The notes beneath the pieces are model-generated. The model saw only the letters and a list, made by a program, of their open reading frames with translations, did no database searches and was not told the origin of the DNA. Positions 1 through 11,535 of a DNA stretch of 64,000 nucleotides are shown one piece after another (the first letter of the stretch is position 1; every line of letters begins with the position of its first letter). Made by a program: the position numbers and the translations under genes. This DNA is from Periplaneta americana (Eukaryota > Arthropoda > Insecta > Blattodea > Blattidae): assembly GCF_040183065.1 (NCBI RefSeq), contig NC_091117.1, positions 101,249,001-101,313,000 of the forward strand, read 5' to 3'.

Positions 1-811
1 AGAGCAAAAGAATGTAACTTACTTTAATTCAATAAAAATATTAATCCTGATGTCATTTGTTTCTAATATCGACTGTTTACAAGAATAACAAGCGATTCTG
101 AGCTGCGTTGGCATATATAGAACCCACGAACCTCGGTTTCTTCTCAATCCGCGTCGCGTCTTCGATTTAGAAGTCGCATTAGGATTCAGACCTCGATCGC
201 GATTTGAAAGCCGAGGTTTGGAACGACGATTTCGTCCGTGTTTTAGAAATTAACCCAGAGAGTCTGTTGAGTAGATTCTAGTACTCGGGTAATGGGTACA
301 GTTAATGTTTAGTGGGTAGAGAAAATACAGAGTACGTTGAAAATATAATTCATTTTAAAATTGAAAATATAATTCGGAGGATGATACATAAGAACTGCAT
401 GGAAAATAGACACTATGGTAAAATCACATCACAACTTAAACATTCATAAGGTGAAATTGTTATTCATTCATTCTTCATTCATTCATTCATTAAATATGAT
501 ATTAGTTCTTCTGTGAAAACTGTAATAAAGAAAACTGTATATCGACGACGTTGAACAGCAACATCTTATGGAAATATTCGTTCAATATAAGACTTCACTT
601 GATTCTCATCAAAAAAGGTTTTTCCATACTTCTGCAAGCTTAGGGTATGTCAAGGCATGGATATAAAGACCAGAATAATATCTTGTTGTGACAGACATTT
701 ATTTTTTTTCTAGAGATATTGAAATGTTTCAATTTTTCGCTCTAGCCTACTGTAATGTTGAAATTTTGGCTTACGAGGTTGGTGATGAACAACAGCGATT
801 TATTAGTATAA
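1..811. repeat. Left part of duplicated block A
   Basis: This stretch is matched nearly base for base by 53236-54068, with position 11 corresponding to 53245. The match includes the CATT-rich stretch near 470-495 and the text up to TTAGTATAA. It stops at the border of the 25.9 kb insertion. No coding region is recognisable. The homologous sequence resumes at 26683. Confidence 0.85.
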
Positions 812-1688
812 CCCTAGATCATATATAAAACAGATTGACCAAGCTTATATTAAATTTAGACGCAACTGGAAAATAACGGACGCTATGCGTCGCTAGTGTC
901 GAGAAATAAGCTTACAATAACCAACACTAGATGGCAGAGTCCTGGTAACTCCATAGAGTAATACTTTCTTCTGCGAATTCCTTTCTCAATGTGGTTATAA
1001 CATGACTTCCCTTCCACTCACTAGATTACAGCACACATAAATTAGTACGAATGCCTGTTTTATCCAAATTTTCAACACACGTACATGATATTTTGGTACA
1101 TGCTGATATAATCTGTTGTTTATGTCCAATAGATAATCTTTCGTCATTTGGCGTACGTAATCTAATTGTTTTATTTTCCTACTTTGTCATTTATTTAGCC
1201 CTAGAATCTTCAGTCATTTATCAATATAGCAGTCAAATAAAATTACGAAGCCTCCCTCCGGGGGTTCTTCTTTTTACCGCGAGATATTACCACGCTCCAA
1301 AATGTGCTCTAAATGCACGTTTTACATACTTCAGCAGATTTACAATACCATGTGTGGGTTCTCTGCTGATAGGTAGTGTTAATTGTTTGTAGTAAATAGT
1401 CTTTCCTTAATTCTTGTGTTAAATTTCATTATTTTTCTAGATACTTTCATATCCGTTCTCGTAAAAACCCTCGTATTTATTTCGATCCTTTATCTATATA
1501 TTCCGCTCTCTACAAACCATCGGTAGTCAGTCAAATAGAATAACTGTTTGTAACGACTCCAACGAGTAGGAAACCTCAATCCCTTCTGATCTCCTCTCCT
1601 ATTTTGAGAATTCATTTCTACCATCCTCAAATTTCCTTTATATGAGTAGTTAAATTGTATAAAGAACTTGAAATGTGAATACGAATAA
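812..1688. other. No gene recognised
   Basis: This is the AT-rich left subterminal part of the 25.9 kb unit. It contains an open frame of 113 codons at 1051-1392 with no recognisable motif. I see no inverted repeat here beyond the terminal one. Confidence 0.5.
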
Positions 1689-2135
1689 TGTCTCAGTGAG
1701 TTGTTCGAAAGTGTCTGTGTAATAAATTATATATTCAGAATGCTCTTCTGGGATTATGAACTTCAAGTGTTAGTAGGTTTATTGTCTCAAAGAGAATTGT
1801 TTGGAAGTCTGCGTGAAACAAACTATTCATTCAGAATGTTCAATAAGAACTTCTTCAAGTGTTAGAATTGTCTCAAAGTGAGTTGTTCGAAAGTGTCTGT
1901 GTAATAAACCATATGTTCAGAATGCCCTGCTGTGATTATGAACTTCAAATATTAGTACTATCTCAAAGAGAGTTAGTTGTTCAGAAGTCTCTGTGTAACA
2001 AACCATTCGGAATTCTCAATAATAACTTCAGGTGTTAGCATTGTCTCCAAGGGAGGTGTTCGGTAGTTTCTGTGTAACAAACTAATACAAAATTCATTCA
2101 GAATGTCCATCTGTGATTATGTGAACTGCATAAGA
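1689..2135 (+). repeat. Five imperfect tandem copies of an 83-94 bp unit
   Basis: Copies begin at about 1689, 1783, 1869, 1959 and 2042, each starting TGTCTC or a close variant. They share TTGTTCGAAAGTGTCTGTG, a TAATAAA or AACAAAC stretch, TTCAGAAT and AACTTCAAGTGTTAG. Copies 1, 3 and 5 share the longer piece around TTCAGAATG...GATTATG. In copy 5 this piece holds the ATG and first codons of the THAP exon at 2103. The array may be a duplicated promoter/5' UTR of the transposase gene or a subterminal repeat of the element. Confidence 0.75.
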
Positions 2136-2220
2136 AAAAAGAAATATTGTCGTGATATGAAGTTATTCAGATTTCCGACTAAGGATAAGGAGAGGCTACA
2201 AAAATGGATTTTGAATTCAG
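2103..2220 (+). CDS. THAP exon 1 of the P-type gene
   Basis: 39 codons plus one base, starting at ATG 2103. It holds the first two zinc ligands (CDYVNC) and the basic/aromatic THAP core ending KWILNS. The exon ends TTCAG followed by GCAAGTA, a strong match to the GC-type 5' splice site. The last G plus GT from exon 2 makes a Gly codon and an uninterrupted THAP fold, which fixes the junction. Confidence 0.8.
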
Positions 2221-3232
2221 GCAAGTACAGAACTAATTGCAGTAAAATGAATGAATACACCCACATATGGCTCAGAACTTTCTTTTGAATTATTTAATTA
2301 TTCCCTACGTCCAAAATAGTTATTACGTCAGTGGGCTACAAAGTTTGTTATATGATAAGAATAAGATAAAATACAGTATAACCCAAAGTACCGGTAATAA
2401 GAATGACTATGATTTCAATTACGTAATCTGGGCTATCATCTGTAACAAAAAAATTCGTCTCATTCTGTAAAATTTGGAGTCCCAACAACAACAATTAAGG
2501 AAATTTCTATGACAGCTTTGAAGGGTTCTCTGCAGATGTTACGGCGACATTTGTACTTCAATTCAAATTACAGTTGATCAATCTATTTTAACTTTTATCT
2601 GTTTATTTTACTGCAAATTTTAATTATTGTCAAACATTATCTACTGTAAATTTCAGTTTATTGTAAACAAACTTCTTGTAAGACATTTTTAATGTCCCAC
2701 CTTAAATGTTACTATTTAACATTCTTTGTCTTTGGCAACTTCACCAAGTTGAGGAAGGTTAGATATTATTATTAACCTAATTAATCCAGTCTAGTTACTA
2801 TATAAACCATTGTTAACGACGACTTAAGCCAAGTATTCATGCTACGTACTCTATTATGCACTTGCTTAATTATCATAGCCTAGTTATTGTAAACAGTATA
2901 GTATTTCTTACTTTAAAATAAATGAAAATTGACCTTATTGCTCAATGACATATAAACACAACTTTAGTAATAACGGATGTTTAAATAAAATATTCATTCT
3001 TTTATTTTGGAAATCTTGTCATCCTAATCTATAAACTTATTATAATTTTCCACTACACCTCATTGGCTTCTAAGTCTGTAGTAAGAGGTAAAATGCTCGA
3101 GGGAAAGAAAACTGCATCCATTGAAATTATTCGTAGAGTAAAAGAACTGCCTTTTTAGATTTTTTCAGTGGTTTCTGGAACTGTAGGCCTATTGTTATGA
3201 CTATGACCATCTGTGATAGATACTCATAGACT

Positions 3233-3296
3233 TACTCACTGGCTTTTAAGGAACCCGGAGGTTCATTGCCGCCATCACATAAGCCCACCATAGACA
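3233..3296 (-). mobile_element. LINE 3'-tail fragment
   Basis: The text GGCTTTTAAGGAACCCGGAG followed by TTCATTGCCGCC matches the minus-strand LINE tail at 19110-19245. It also resembles the tails at about 47760-47810 and 62965-63010. About 60 bp, badly truncated. Confidence 0.65.
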
Positions 3297-3496
3297 GAGT
3301 TAAACATTCTGTATTAGAACTGTAGTGGACACCCTTTTGGAAAATAGTTACTTTTGCATTTGCATGTGGCCTAAGTAAATTCTTGCCTTGTTTTAAGAGT
3401 ACACAGAAGTGAAATTTTTATTTCCTACACAAATAATAGGTCTTTGAAGTTTTGTACAGTTATTGTACTCCTTATAAACAGTGTGTATGCCAGAAG

Positions 3497-3600
3497 TATG
3501 GTCAGCCTCATTTCGCCAAATACCATCTCACTATCATCAATCTCGACACTGAATAACCTCGCAGTTGATACAGCGTCGTTAAATAACCCACAAAAAATAA
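3497..3600 (+). mobile_element. SINE 3'-half fragment
   Basis: The sequence from CCTCATTTCGCCAAATA to GCGTCGTTAAATAACC matches the 3' part of the tRNA-derived SINE at 19955-20190. It lacks the tRNA-like head. Confidence 0.7.
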
Positions 3601-4754
3601 TATTGTCAATTCTAATAATAGCCAAGAAATTAAGAAAAAGAAAAATCATTTGTGTATTACAGATTCAAATTTTGTGTGAGAATTAGCATTTTTTGGACAA
3701 AAAGAATTGTACCCATTACACAAATGAGTTTGAAATTTTAAATGCAATTTAAAAAAATGGCCACCAAAACATGCAATTGATCGGGCATAAGTGCATGGAC
3801 ACTACTCCAGAGGTTCCTTAAATCATGAACAATTTTTAATGTCGAAAAGTAATCTTTTTACCAGAAATACACATATTCACCTAGTTGTACCTTTAAAGAT
3901 ACGACTCATCGAATTTCTTGTAAATAAATTTAGTATTATAAAACAAGAAAATAGGAAATATGTTAACCAATATTTTTAATACATTTTTGCAAGAATCGTC
4001 CCTTTTGCGAATTGTAATTGCTATTTTTGGGGGTGGAGGAGGAGGAGGTCCATGGATTTCCTGAAAAATACCTCCCAAAGAATAATTTTATATTTTAAAA
4101 TAAAACAAAAAAATATGAGGAGGATATAATTCTAAATGTATTAACATGCCATTTAGGACTCAAAATTCTGAGTGCATAGCAAACTGTGAAGTTAGTTTTT
4201 GAATGATAGACTGTCTGGACAATCTTTATGCAAGGCAAGAAATTATACAACTGGTATAAGATTTCTGCTGCTTAGTTATTTTTAATGGTTGCTGTTATAG
4301 CCCTTTGGTTAAACTAGAGAAAACTAACGATGTCTGTGTACCCAGAGATTATCACAGGAGACTAAAATGGAATAATAAATGGATTTTTTTAACCTTATTA
4401 TCCAGTGGCCACATTTTGAGGCTCTATCACAACACCCTGACATACTTTTTAAAGTAAAGATATAAGCCCATATAGATCATGGAAAATTACTAGAAAATGT
4501 ATTTACGTATGCGACATTTCTTTAACATTTAAAAGAAATCAAATCTAACTTGAACACTGATAAGGATAGACAGCACCTTTATGATTGAGCTATACCTAAT
4601 ATGTTTCTATCAAAACAGAGTGCTTTTAATAATTTGAGATCGACATGAAAGCCTTTATGTAGAATATGAACTTGTAGTTGTATCGATAAGTATTCCGAGT
4701 TTAGTATTAATTCATTCTGAATCTTGCGTACACTACTTTTGACACTTCAATATA

Positions 4755-4850
4755 AGTAATTGATTAACTAGCGGACTTACTCGTGTTAATTATGTAAGCC
4801 GCACAGACTTACATATTAATACGAGTAAGTCCGCTAATTAATCAATTACT
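4755..4850. repeat. 96-bp imperfect palindrome
   Basis: The left arm starts AGTAATTGATTAACTAGCGG and the right arm ends with its near reverse complement. A short loop around CCGCACAG (4799-4806) separates them. Probably a small foldback or MITE remnant in the intron. Confidence 0.75.
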
Positions 4851-6061
4851 TAGTATTAATTGCTGAAACCCCTTGCTGGTAAGATGGAATTATTATTTTT
4901 GAAACATGACATTTTATTGTACCTTAATAAATCTAAATTCAGGATGGTAATGGCAGGTAATTTTAAAATAAATCTGTTGAATGTAAATTATTTCTCAGTT
5001 TATTAGATTCATCTGAATAATAATATTTTGAATACATTTGAAGGCATAAAAAGAATGTCTTAACTTCCTTAGATATAAATATTAATGATTTGTTATTACA
5101 AAAGTGAAGTCATCATTCTGGCTATCTCTGATCAATGTGCACTGTCATTAATTTTTTTTAACATTACATTTAATAGTATATATAGTTCCTCTGTATATGT
5201 ACTATCTGTACCTGAATGTATTGTTAAAAGTGATTGAATCATTTTTATCTAATGATATTATGTAGGCCCCTAGTATGATTATTTCGGGAAATTTTATGGT
5301 TTCAATTCTGAGGATATTTTAATATTATTTAATTGCTCTTATATAAATTTTGAATACAGTATGTTTTTCAGCCAATTTTAAAAAGGATAATTTAGCACAT
5401 TTGGCACATGCCAGAATTACTAAATAAGAGAGTTCTTGCACTAGCATACTGTTTATGAAGTAACAAGATCTGAAGAAATACATCTATTCTATATAGAGGC
5501 GTAGGAATGAATATAGGCCTAAATCTGTTTTAAGAAACTCCAATTTAATATTCCCGCTATAGAAACGCCACAAAAGATGTATAACGCAGCATGGAAGCTA
5601 AATTAATCTGAACTCTAAACACAAAATCTTAATGTATCCATGTATAAATTAAATGCATAAAAAGAACGAATATTAATAAACTAATTCCACTAGATGTAGT
5701 ATCGAAATTGAAAGAAGTAACTAGGCTATGAATTGCGTCTTAACAAGTAGCTACAGTATAAATAAAATATACTCTTCATAATAGACACATTGACTTCAGT
5801 AATAACTAGGGCTATAAAGATTTTATGGTGGTTTGCCTATCAGGCAAACGTCTGAATAGTCAGCATTGTCTAACTACAGAAGTGTAATAAAAAAGTATTC
5901 CCCCCCCCTCCCACCTCAACACAGAGAATTGTTTTTGTTTCCCCCTCCCAAGTCCTGGTAATATTATCATTAAATTATCCCACATATTTGGAGATGCCTT
6001 TCTTTGTTTCTGACATTATTTCTGAATTTTTCTTTTACACTTCAATAGAGAACTACATATT

Positions 6062-6392
6062 AATAATCCGTGGCGCCACAGCCTGTGAAGGGCCTAGACC
6101 GACCAGCCGACTGCTGGCCTCATGCCCACATGCCGAAGCAGAGGTGGACAATCATCCAACCAGAATGGAGGTATCGTGTGGTTAGCACAATGATCCCCCC
6201 ATCCGTTATAGTAGCTGGCATTCGCAACCGGATTTCGCTACCTATCGTAGCTCCCCAAGTGCATCACGATGCTGGGTGGGCACCGGTCCCATACACTGAC
6301 CGAAATTCATGAGAAAATGTATTCCCACATGAGGATTCGAACCAGCGTGCATTCTGTAACGCAAGTCCTAGGCAGATGCCTTAGACCACGAT
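6062..6392 (-). mobile_element. Full-length tRNA-derived SINE with a 13-bp target duplication
   Basis: On the minus strand the element begins with a tRNA-like head (GTGGTCTAAGGCATC, then GGTTCGAATCC as B box) and ends in a short ATTATT tail. AGAACTACATATT flanks it at 6049-6061 and 6393-6405. It lies inside the intron of the P-type gene. Confidence 0.85.
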
Positions 6393-6514
6393 AGAACTAC
6401 ATATTTCGGGGGACAATAAACGTGTCACTTAGTGGAACTCAGTCTTAATGTGTTGGGTATTTTTTCTTTCCTTTTTTTTTTCTTTCTTTCATACCTTTTG
6501 TTTTTTTATTGCAG

Positions 6515-7627
6515 GTAACGTCATGCTATTGGACATGGATGTTCAACAACTTCGCAACAGATTCTTGTGTGATGTATATTTTGATGAGAGTTCCTTCATG
6601 AATGAAACTAAACATCGTCTGATTCACACAGCAGTGCCTTTACATCATAGAACTGTAGACTCCATTCCTTCTGCATCAACATCCACAGTATCCAGAGCAA
6701 CTACCGAAATTGATGAAAGTCCAAGTCCACCGTCGTCTCCTCCATTGAAGGTTAAAACACCCCAAAAAACCTACAGTACAACATCAACTCATCCCATGGT
6801 AAGAGAAAGGGAACTACCAGTAACATCATATGATTACGATAAGTCCACATCCTCCCCTATCAATATAAATGAGATCATAGAAATGCCTGATAAACAAGTA
6901 AAGAGAAAGTTAGTCATGTCACCAAATAGTGATACACCTAGAAAGAAAAAATTAAAAATCTCCATAGCAAAGGAGTCACGACTTCTACGATCAAAAACAT
7001 TATATGTATCAAAACTCAGGCGTACATTGAGAGATTACCAAAACACAAACCACTTGACACACATTTTCAACAGTTTCAGCTTCAGTTCAACATACTCCGA
7101 AACATTAGCTAGAATGCAATTCAAAACCAAAAGTCGCCAATGGACAACACTTGAAAGAAACTTTTCCTTGATGCTCTTCTACAAGTCTTCAGCAACCTAC
7201 AAGTTTCTAAGGAAAATAGGCATTGTGTTGCCTGGAGTTTCTACAATTAGAAAGTGGATAGGTTCATCGATCCAGCCAGGTTTTGATCACAATCTTTTCG
7301 AAAATCTACAAAAGAAGTTCACCACACAAACCTACCAAGAAAGGGCATGTATTATATCATTTGATGAAATGTCAATAATGAGACGTTTGGAATATTCCAA
7401 ACACTTGGATCTAGTAGAAGGTTTAGAGGATCAGGGCCATTTGGGAAGAAAACCTATAGCTGCAAATTATGTCCTAGTATTTATGATTCGAGGAATTTAC
7501 TGCAACTGGAAGTTTCCTGTTTCATATTTCTTATCACATTCAGGCGTGAAACATGAAAATTTGTGTATCCTTATACAAGAACTAATAGCATTGTTGGAAC
7601 AAGCAAATCTGGAACCAAAAATGATTC
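6515..7627 (+). CDS. P-type transposase exon 2, first open part
   Basis: About 370 codons that open right at the splice acceptor. They contain the second THAP half, a Ser/Thr/Pro-rich linker with a basic patch (KRKLVMSPNSDTPRKKKLK, likely nuclear localisation), a helical DNA-binding/GTP-like region, and the first catalytic Asp in ISFDEM. The frame ends at TGA 7630-7632. The next conserved motif, CDQGSSN, is one frame over. Confidence 0.8.
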
Positions 7628-8034
7628 TGTGACCAAGGGTCTAGCAATAGAAGTACTCTAAAAGACTTAAATGTTACATCAGAGAAACCATTTTTTATGG
7701 TAAATGGGAAAAAAAATTTATGCAATTTATGATGTTCCCCATTTATTTAAAAGTTTCCGAAATAATTTGCTAAGTGGGAACTTTAATCTAAATGGCAAAA
7801 TCATAACATTTCAGGACATAAGAAAAACATATCAGATTGATCAAAAAAATGAAAAGAGTCGAATGTTACTGAAATTGACAGACAGTCATTTGCAACCAGA
7901 TACTTTCCAGAAAATGAATGTAAAATTGGCAATACAAATTTTTAGTCATTCAGTTGCTTCAGCAATAAAAACATGTATTGAAACTAATGAACTGCAAAGT
8001 GATACAGCAGAAAACATAGCCTATTTCATAGAAT
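7628..8034 (+). pseudogene. P-type transposase, middle part with a second frameshift
   Basis: This part starts with the CDQGSSN motif. An A8 run at about 7707-7714 then shifts the frame to the segment with DVPHLFKSFRNN. It runs into the solo LTR at 8034/8035 in the middle of a codon series that resumes at 8840. Confidence 0.8.
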
Positions 8035-8835
8035 TGTGAATTTTATTAGTAACAACAATGTAATTTATTCGTCACAACAATAATTCCTTTCTACAATTCG
8101 CCTTAAACGCTCACGTCAACAATTGGATTTTCATTCAACACAGTATTCGTTATAGCACTCCACCGACGACAATGACAATTTACTTGGACTAGTACGAACA
8201 ACAATGAACTGTTAATCTTAACTAATATTTACAAAGCACTATTTACAAATCAGAACTATCAGTTCTCGGTTCACAGTTCTTCTAGCTCAGTCACTCGAGT
8301 TCACAGTATCTCGAACCACAGACCTTCAGAGACAGTTCACTGTACTCGAACTCAGGTCCCTCCAACTGCGGTCCACTGCACTCGAACTCAGGTCCCTCCA
8401 ACTGCGGTCCACTGCACTCGAACTCAGGTCCCTCCAACTGCGGTCCACTGCACTCGAACTCAGGCCTTCGGATGGTGATACAGTTGCGGACACACACTCG
8501 AGTCGAACTCCGGTACACAAGACTGGCTTGCTTGCTCTGGCTTTCTCACTGACTGGCTGACTAATCAACTGAAAACTGCTCGAGTTCGCTGGCGTTTCTT
8601 CTTTTATAATCACAGCGACGTAGCCTCGAAAGTTCGACGCGTCTCCAGAGATTGCACTCCAGAAAAATCCAGAGCCCTCTCCTCTCTACCAGCACCAGAT
8701 GCGCGCGCACTCTCGTCGCGTTGACGTAATACACCCCCTCTCTTCTCTCCGCCGCGCGCCGTCCCAAAGTGCTCCGCGCGATCTTCTCTCTTGCGGGACG
8801 CTGGTCGTGAGTTCGAATCTCACGTCGCTGTCACA
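8035..8835 (-). mobile_element. Solo LTR, Gypsy-like
   Basis: The 801-bp insert has TG...CA termini (TGTGAA...TCACA on plus; TGTGACAGCG...TTCACA on minus) and a 4-bp duplication GAAT (8031-8034, 8836-8839). Read on minus, it has a TATAAAAG box at 8608-8601 and AATAAA-type signals near its 3' end. No internal retrotransposon is present, so this is a solo LTR. TG/CA ends with a 4-bp duplication favour Gypsy. Removing it restores the transposase frame. Confidence 0.85.
8344..8463. repeat. 36-bp tandem repeat inside the LTR
   Basis: Three near-identical copies start at 8344, 8380 and 8416 (ACTCGAACTCAGGTCCCTCC...), followed by a 12-bp partial copy. The unit length is a multiple of three, so long artificial open frames appear on the minus strand. 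Confidence 0.9.
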
Positions 8836-8839
8836 GAAT

Positions 8840-9970
8840 TAATGAACAATTTGTTTGTTACACTCAACAGTAGAATACAATTTTCACCCAATCCCTACAA
8901 ATGTGCTCTTTCAAAAGAAAATCCTATAGTAAAAGAAACTTTAGAAGAGGCTAGCAACGTGCTCACAATGTTGCAGAAAATCGATTTAAAGACTGGAAAA
9001 ACTAGCACTCCTCCATGCTTTACTGGGTTAATACACACAATTAATGCAATTTTACAGTTCTCTGAAGAGCAGGAAAATGAGTGTAAATATTTGTTGACAA
9101 ATAGATTAAATCAAGATGCACTAGAAAACTTGTTTTCCATTTATCGTCAGAAGGGTGGTTATAATCGAAATCCAACAGCAAGACTATTGAGATGTCTTTT
9201 CAGAATAAATGTTATAAATTCTTTGATGAAATCAGAAGCATCAAATTGTGAAGCTGATGAGGATAACAATTTAACAATAAGTAATAGTGCTGAATCTACT
9301 GGGAACGCCAAAATAAAAAAAAAATAACTGTCCAAAAACTGATAGTGCACCATGTGCTGAAAATACTGAACTATCGGCGCAATCTACAGCCGATTCCCTT
9401 AATTCAAGTAGGCCTACATGTGATGACTCTAATTTACCAAGAGGTCAAATGACAACTACATATGAAGAAACACATGTACCTGAAGAAACTATTACATCAG
9501 AAGCGTGTTCTGTTGCATATTTTGCTGGATACTTAGCAAATAAATGTACGAAACAATATGAATGTTCTACCTGTGAGGACTTATTAATTGAACAGACTAA
9601 ACTGACTGAGAAGAGATATCTGTTAATATTAAATAAAATTTATGGTAACGTTTGTGATGTCAGCACTGGACTCCATGCACCTACTGCTGACTTTCTGCAC
9701 ATTGTTGACAAGCGTTTGAACGTTTTTGAAAAATTCTTTCCAGAAATTTATCATGAAAAGCAACTGAAATCAAAGTTCCTGAAAGAGTTCATGAATGATC
9801 TTGAGGTTTCATTATGGCTGCAAGGTGAAACATGCAGGGATCATAGAGTATTTATTCTAGAACAACTGGTTACAAGCAAATTATTTTATAAATGTAAGAT
9901 GATGTTGAAAGGAAAGTCACTGAACAAACATTCCAAAGTTTCCAAAATAAGAATACTTAAAAACAACTGA
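8840..9970 (+). pseudogene. P-type transposase, C-terminal part
   Basis: Resumes exactly after the LTR with MNNLF. It contains TNRLNQDALENLFSIYRQKG (catalytic Glu region of P transposases) and a polar linker. A 10-base A run at about 9316-9325 then shifts the frame. The second piece has VAYFAGYLANKCTK and paired C-x2-C residues typical of the C-terminus, and ends at 9970. Confidence 0.82.
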
Positions 9971-10589
9971 TTTAAGTTGTAAATATTATTGTAAACAGTA
10001 GTCGAAGTGGTAAAAAAGTAGTAAACCCAATTTGAACTTAATTTTTGAGCCAGACATGCAGATGCATATAGTTGTGCTAATATAATAATATGCAGTAGAC
10101 TATCGATTGTCCGCAGTCACTGGGGGGAGGGGGGTGGGTAGATAAACCATGCATAGTTCGCAACTGAGTTGACATGGATGTTTAAGAAGAAATTTGAATT
10201 ATTTAGTCACTTAACTTACAAATATACTAGGAACTTAAATTGTTTTCATGAATGCTACACTACTTATACTCTTGGTTTCACAAGTAAAGAACCTTCGTTG
10301 CAGGGTTGGGTTCAGGAAGCCATAAATCTGACTGACACGCTCCCCCAATTAGTAAAACTGTGGACAAAGATACCGCCAGAAGACCGCCGAGAATGCTGTG
10401 TTGTGAAATTTCCATTTTTAAAAGACTCCAACCAGTTGCAAAAAAAAAATACATTTAAAGAGTCAAGCCAAGAGCAAACGTGGCAACAGCTGAAAGGTTT
10501 AGCAAGTTTACTTCCCCTAACTGGCCTGTCAATCACTGTCATCTGTGTAGAAGTGGTGTGAGGCCAGGGTTCTTTACTTGTGGAGCCGA
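9971..10589. other. No gene recognised
   Basis: AT-rich 3' flank of the P-type gene, with a G-rich run at about 10119-10137. An open frame at 10169-10561 has no recognisable motif. Confidence 0.5.
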
Positions 10590-11535
10590 GAGTAAGGATA
10601 CCAACCCACTTTTATGTCACGATTCAGGTCGAGAAAATTTCGGGTGAAAGTATGGCCAAATCCATAAGACACGTGTCACGGTTTTTTTTTTTTCCACATG
10701 GGCCTGGGTTGAGCAATACATTGAAAAATTATGAGTCAAATGACTGTAGTATAACTGTTTATTGCTGCAACAAGAAATCGTGTGGTGGCATGACTCTGAT
10801 GGTAGCAAGTTGGATGTAGGTGTAGACAGCGCATAAAGTTCGGGTTCGAATCCCTTTTCGTCATTTTTTTACGTTTTATTTTAGTACACATTCGTAGCTT
10901 GCTGAGGTTATAATTATTTTGCAATGCGTGTGAAAATGAATGGTTTGAAGAATAAATTTCCATCTTATTGATTTGAATTACATTGCATTGATACAAAGTA
11001 TTTCTTCCAGATGATTCACATTACTACATATTTGTGATTAATTGTAAACATAGTGTATTGGCACTCTGTATCCGGTGCGCTATGTTTACAATTAATCAGT
11101 GATGTGTAGTAATGTGAATCATCTGAAGAAATACTTTGTGTCAATGCAATATAAAATGGAAATTTATTCTTCAAACCATTCATTTTCGTACACATTGCAA
11201 AATGATGTAACCTTAGGATGCTATGAGTAGCCTATGTGTATTGAAATAAAAACATTACAAAACAAATGACGAAAAGGGATACGAACCCGAACTTCATGCA
11301 CTGTCTACACTCGAGTCCAACATACTACCACGTGAGCCACGCTGGCACATCATTTTTTGTTGTAGTAATGAATAGTTACACTACAGTTGTTTGACTCTTA
11401 ACATTCCAATTTTTTTTTCCCTCTTGAACCCAGGCCTATATGGGGAAAAAGCCGTATCTCATATGGATTTGGCCATACTTTCACCCAAAATTTTCCCAAC
11501 CTGAATCTTGAGATCAAAGTCGATGGATTTCCTTG
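10590..11535. mobile_element. Foldback element, two arms of about 460 bp
   Basis: The left arm (about 10590-11053) is the imperfect reverse complement of the right arm (11080 to about 11535), around a 26-bp loop at 11054-11079. Both arms hold a tRNA-like promoter. Left: TGGTAGCAAG then GGGTTCGAATCCC near 10850. Right, on minus: GTGGCTCACGTGGTAG then GGGTTCGTATCCC near 11285. It looks like a head-to-head duplicated tRNA-derived element or a foldback transposon. A transcript would form a long hairpin. Confidence 0.85.

Larger units (their letters stand above)
2221..6514 (+). other. 4294-bp GC-AG intron of the P-type gene
   Basis: Donor GCAAGT; the acceptor is a T-rich tract ending TTGCAG at 6514. 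The intron is AT-rich and holds a LINE-tail scrap (about 3233-3296), a SINE tail (about 3497-3600), a 96-bp palindrome (4755-4850) and a full SINE (6062-6392). Short open frames in it have no recognisable content. Confidence 0.75.
2103..9970 (+). pseudogene. P-element-type (THAP9-like) transposase, broken
   Basis: A THAP zinc-finger plus RNase H-like transposase of the P superfamily, which would bind its element ends and cut DNA. Exon 1 (2103-2220) has the first THAP half, with C-x4-C and RFPTKDKERLQKW. A GC-AG intron (2221-6514) joins at codon phase 1 to exon 2, which has FLCDVYF...FMN and an AVP motif. Catalytic landmarks are visible: ISFDEM (first Asp), CDQGSSN (second Asp), DVPHLFKSFRNN, and LNQDALENLF (Glu), followed by a C-terminal VAYFAGYLANK region. 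Damage: the THAP His is Tyr (CxxY), and there are frameshifts near 7628, in the A run at about 7707-7714 and in the A run at about 9316-9325. An 801-bp LTR sits at 8035-8835. Removing the LTR restores the local frame. The span is roughly 930 codons, near THAP9 size. It is not functional as read, although A-run shifts could be assembly errors. Confidence 0.88.

Noticed and set aside
1051-1392. 113-codon open frame near the left end of the 25.9 kb unit
   Set aside because: No recognisable motif, AT-rich composition and no conserved neighbour. Likely chance.
8291-8767. Minus-strand open frames of 68-95 codons
   Set aside because: They lie within the solo LTR and its 36-bp repeat; LTRs of this kind do not encode proteins.
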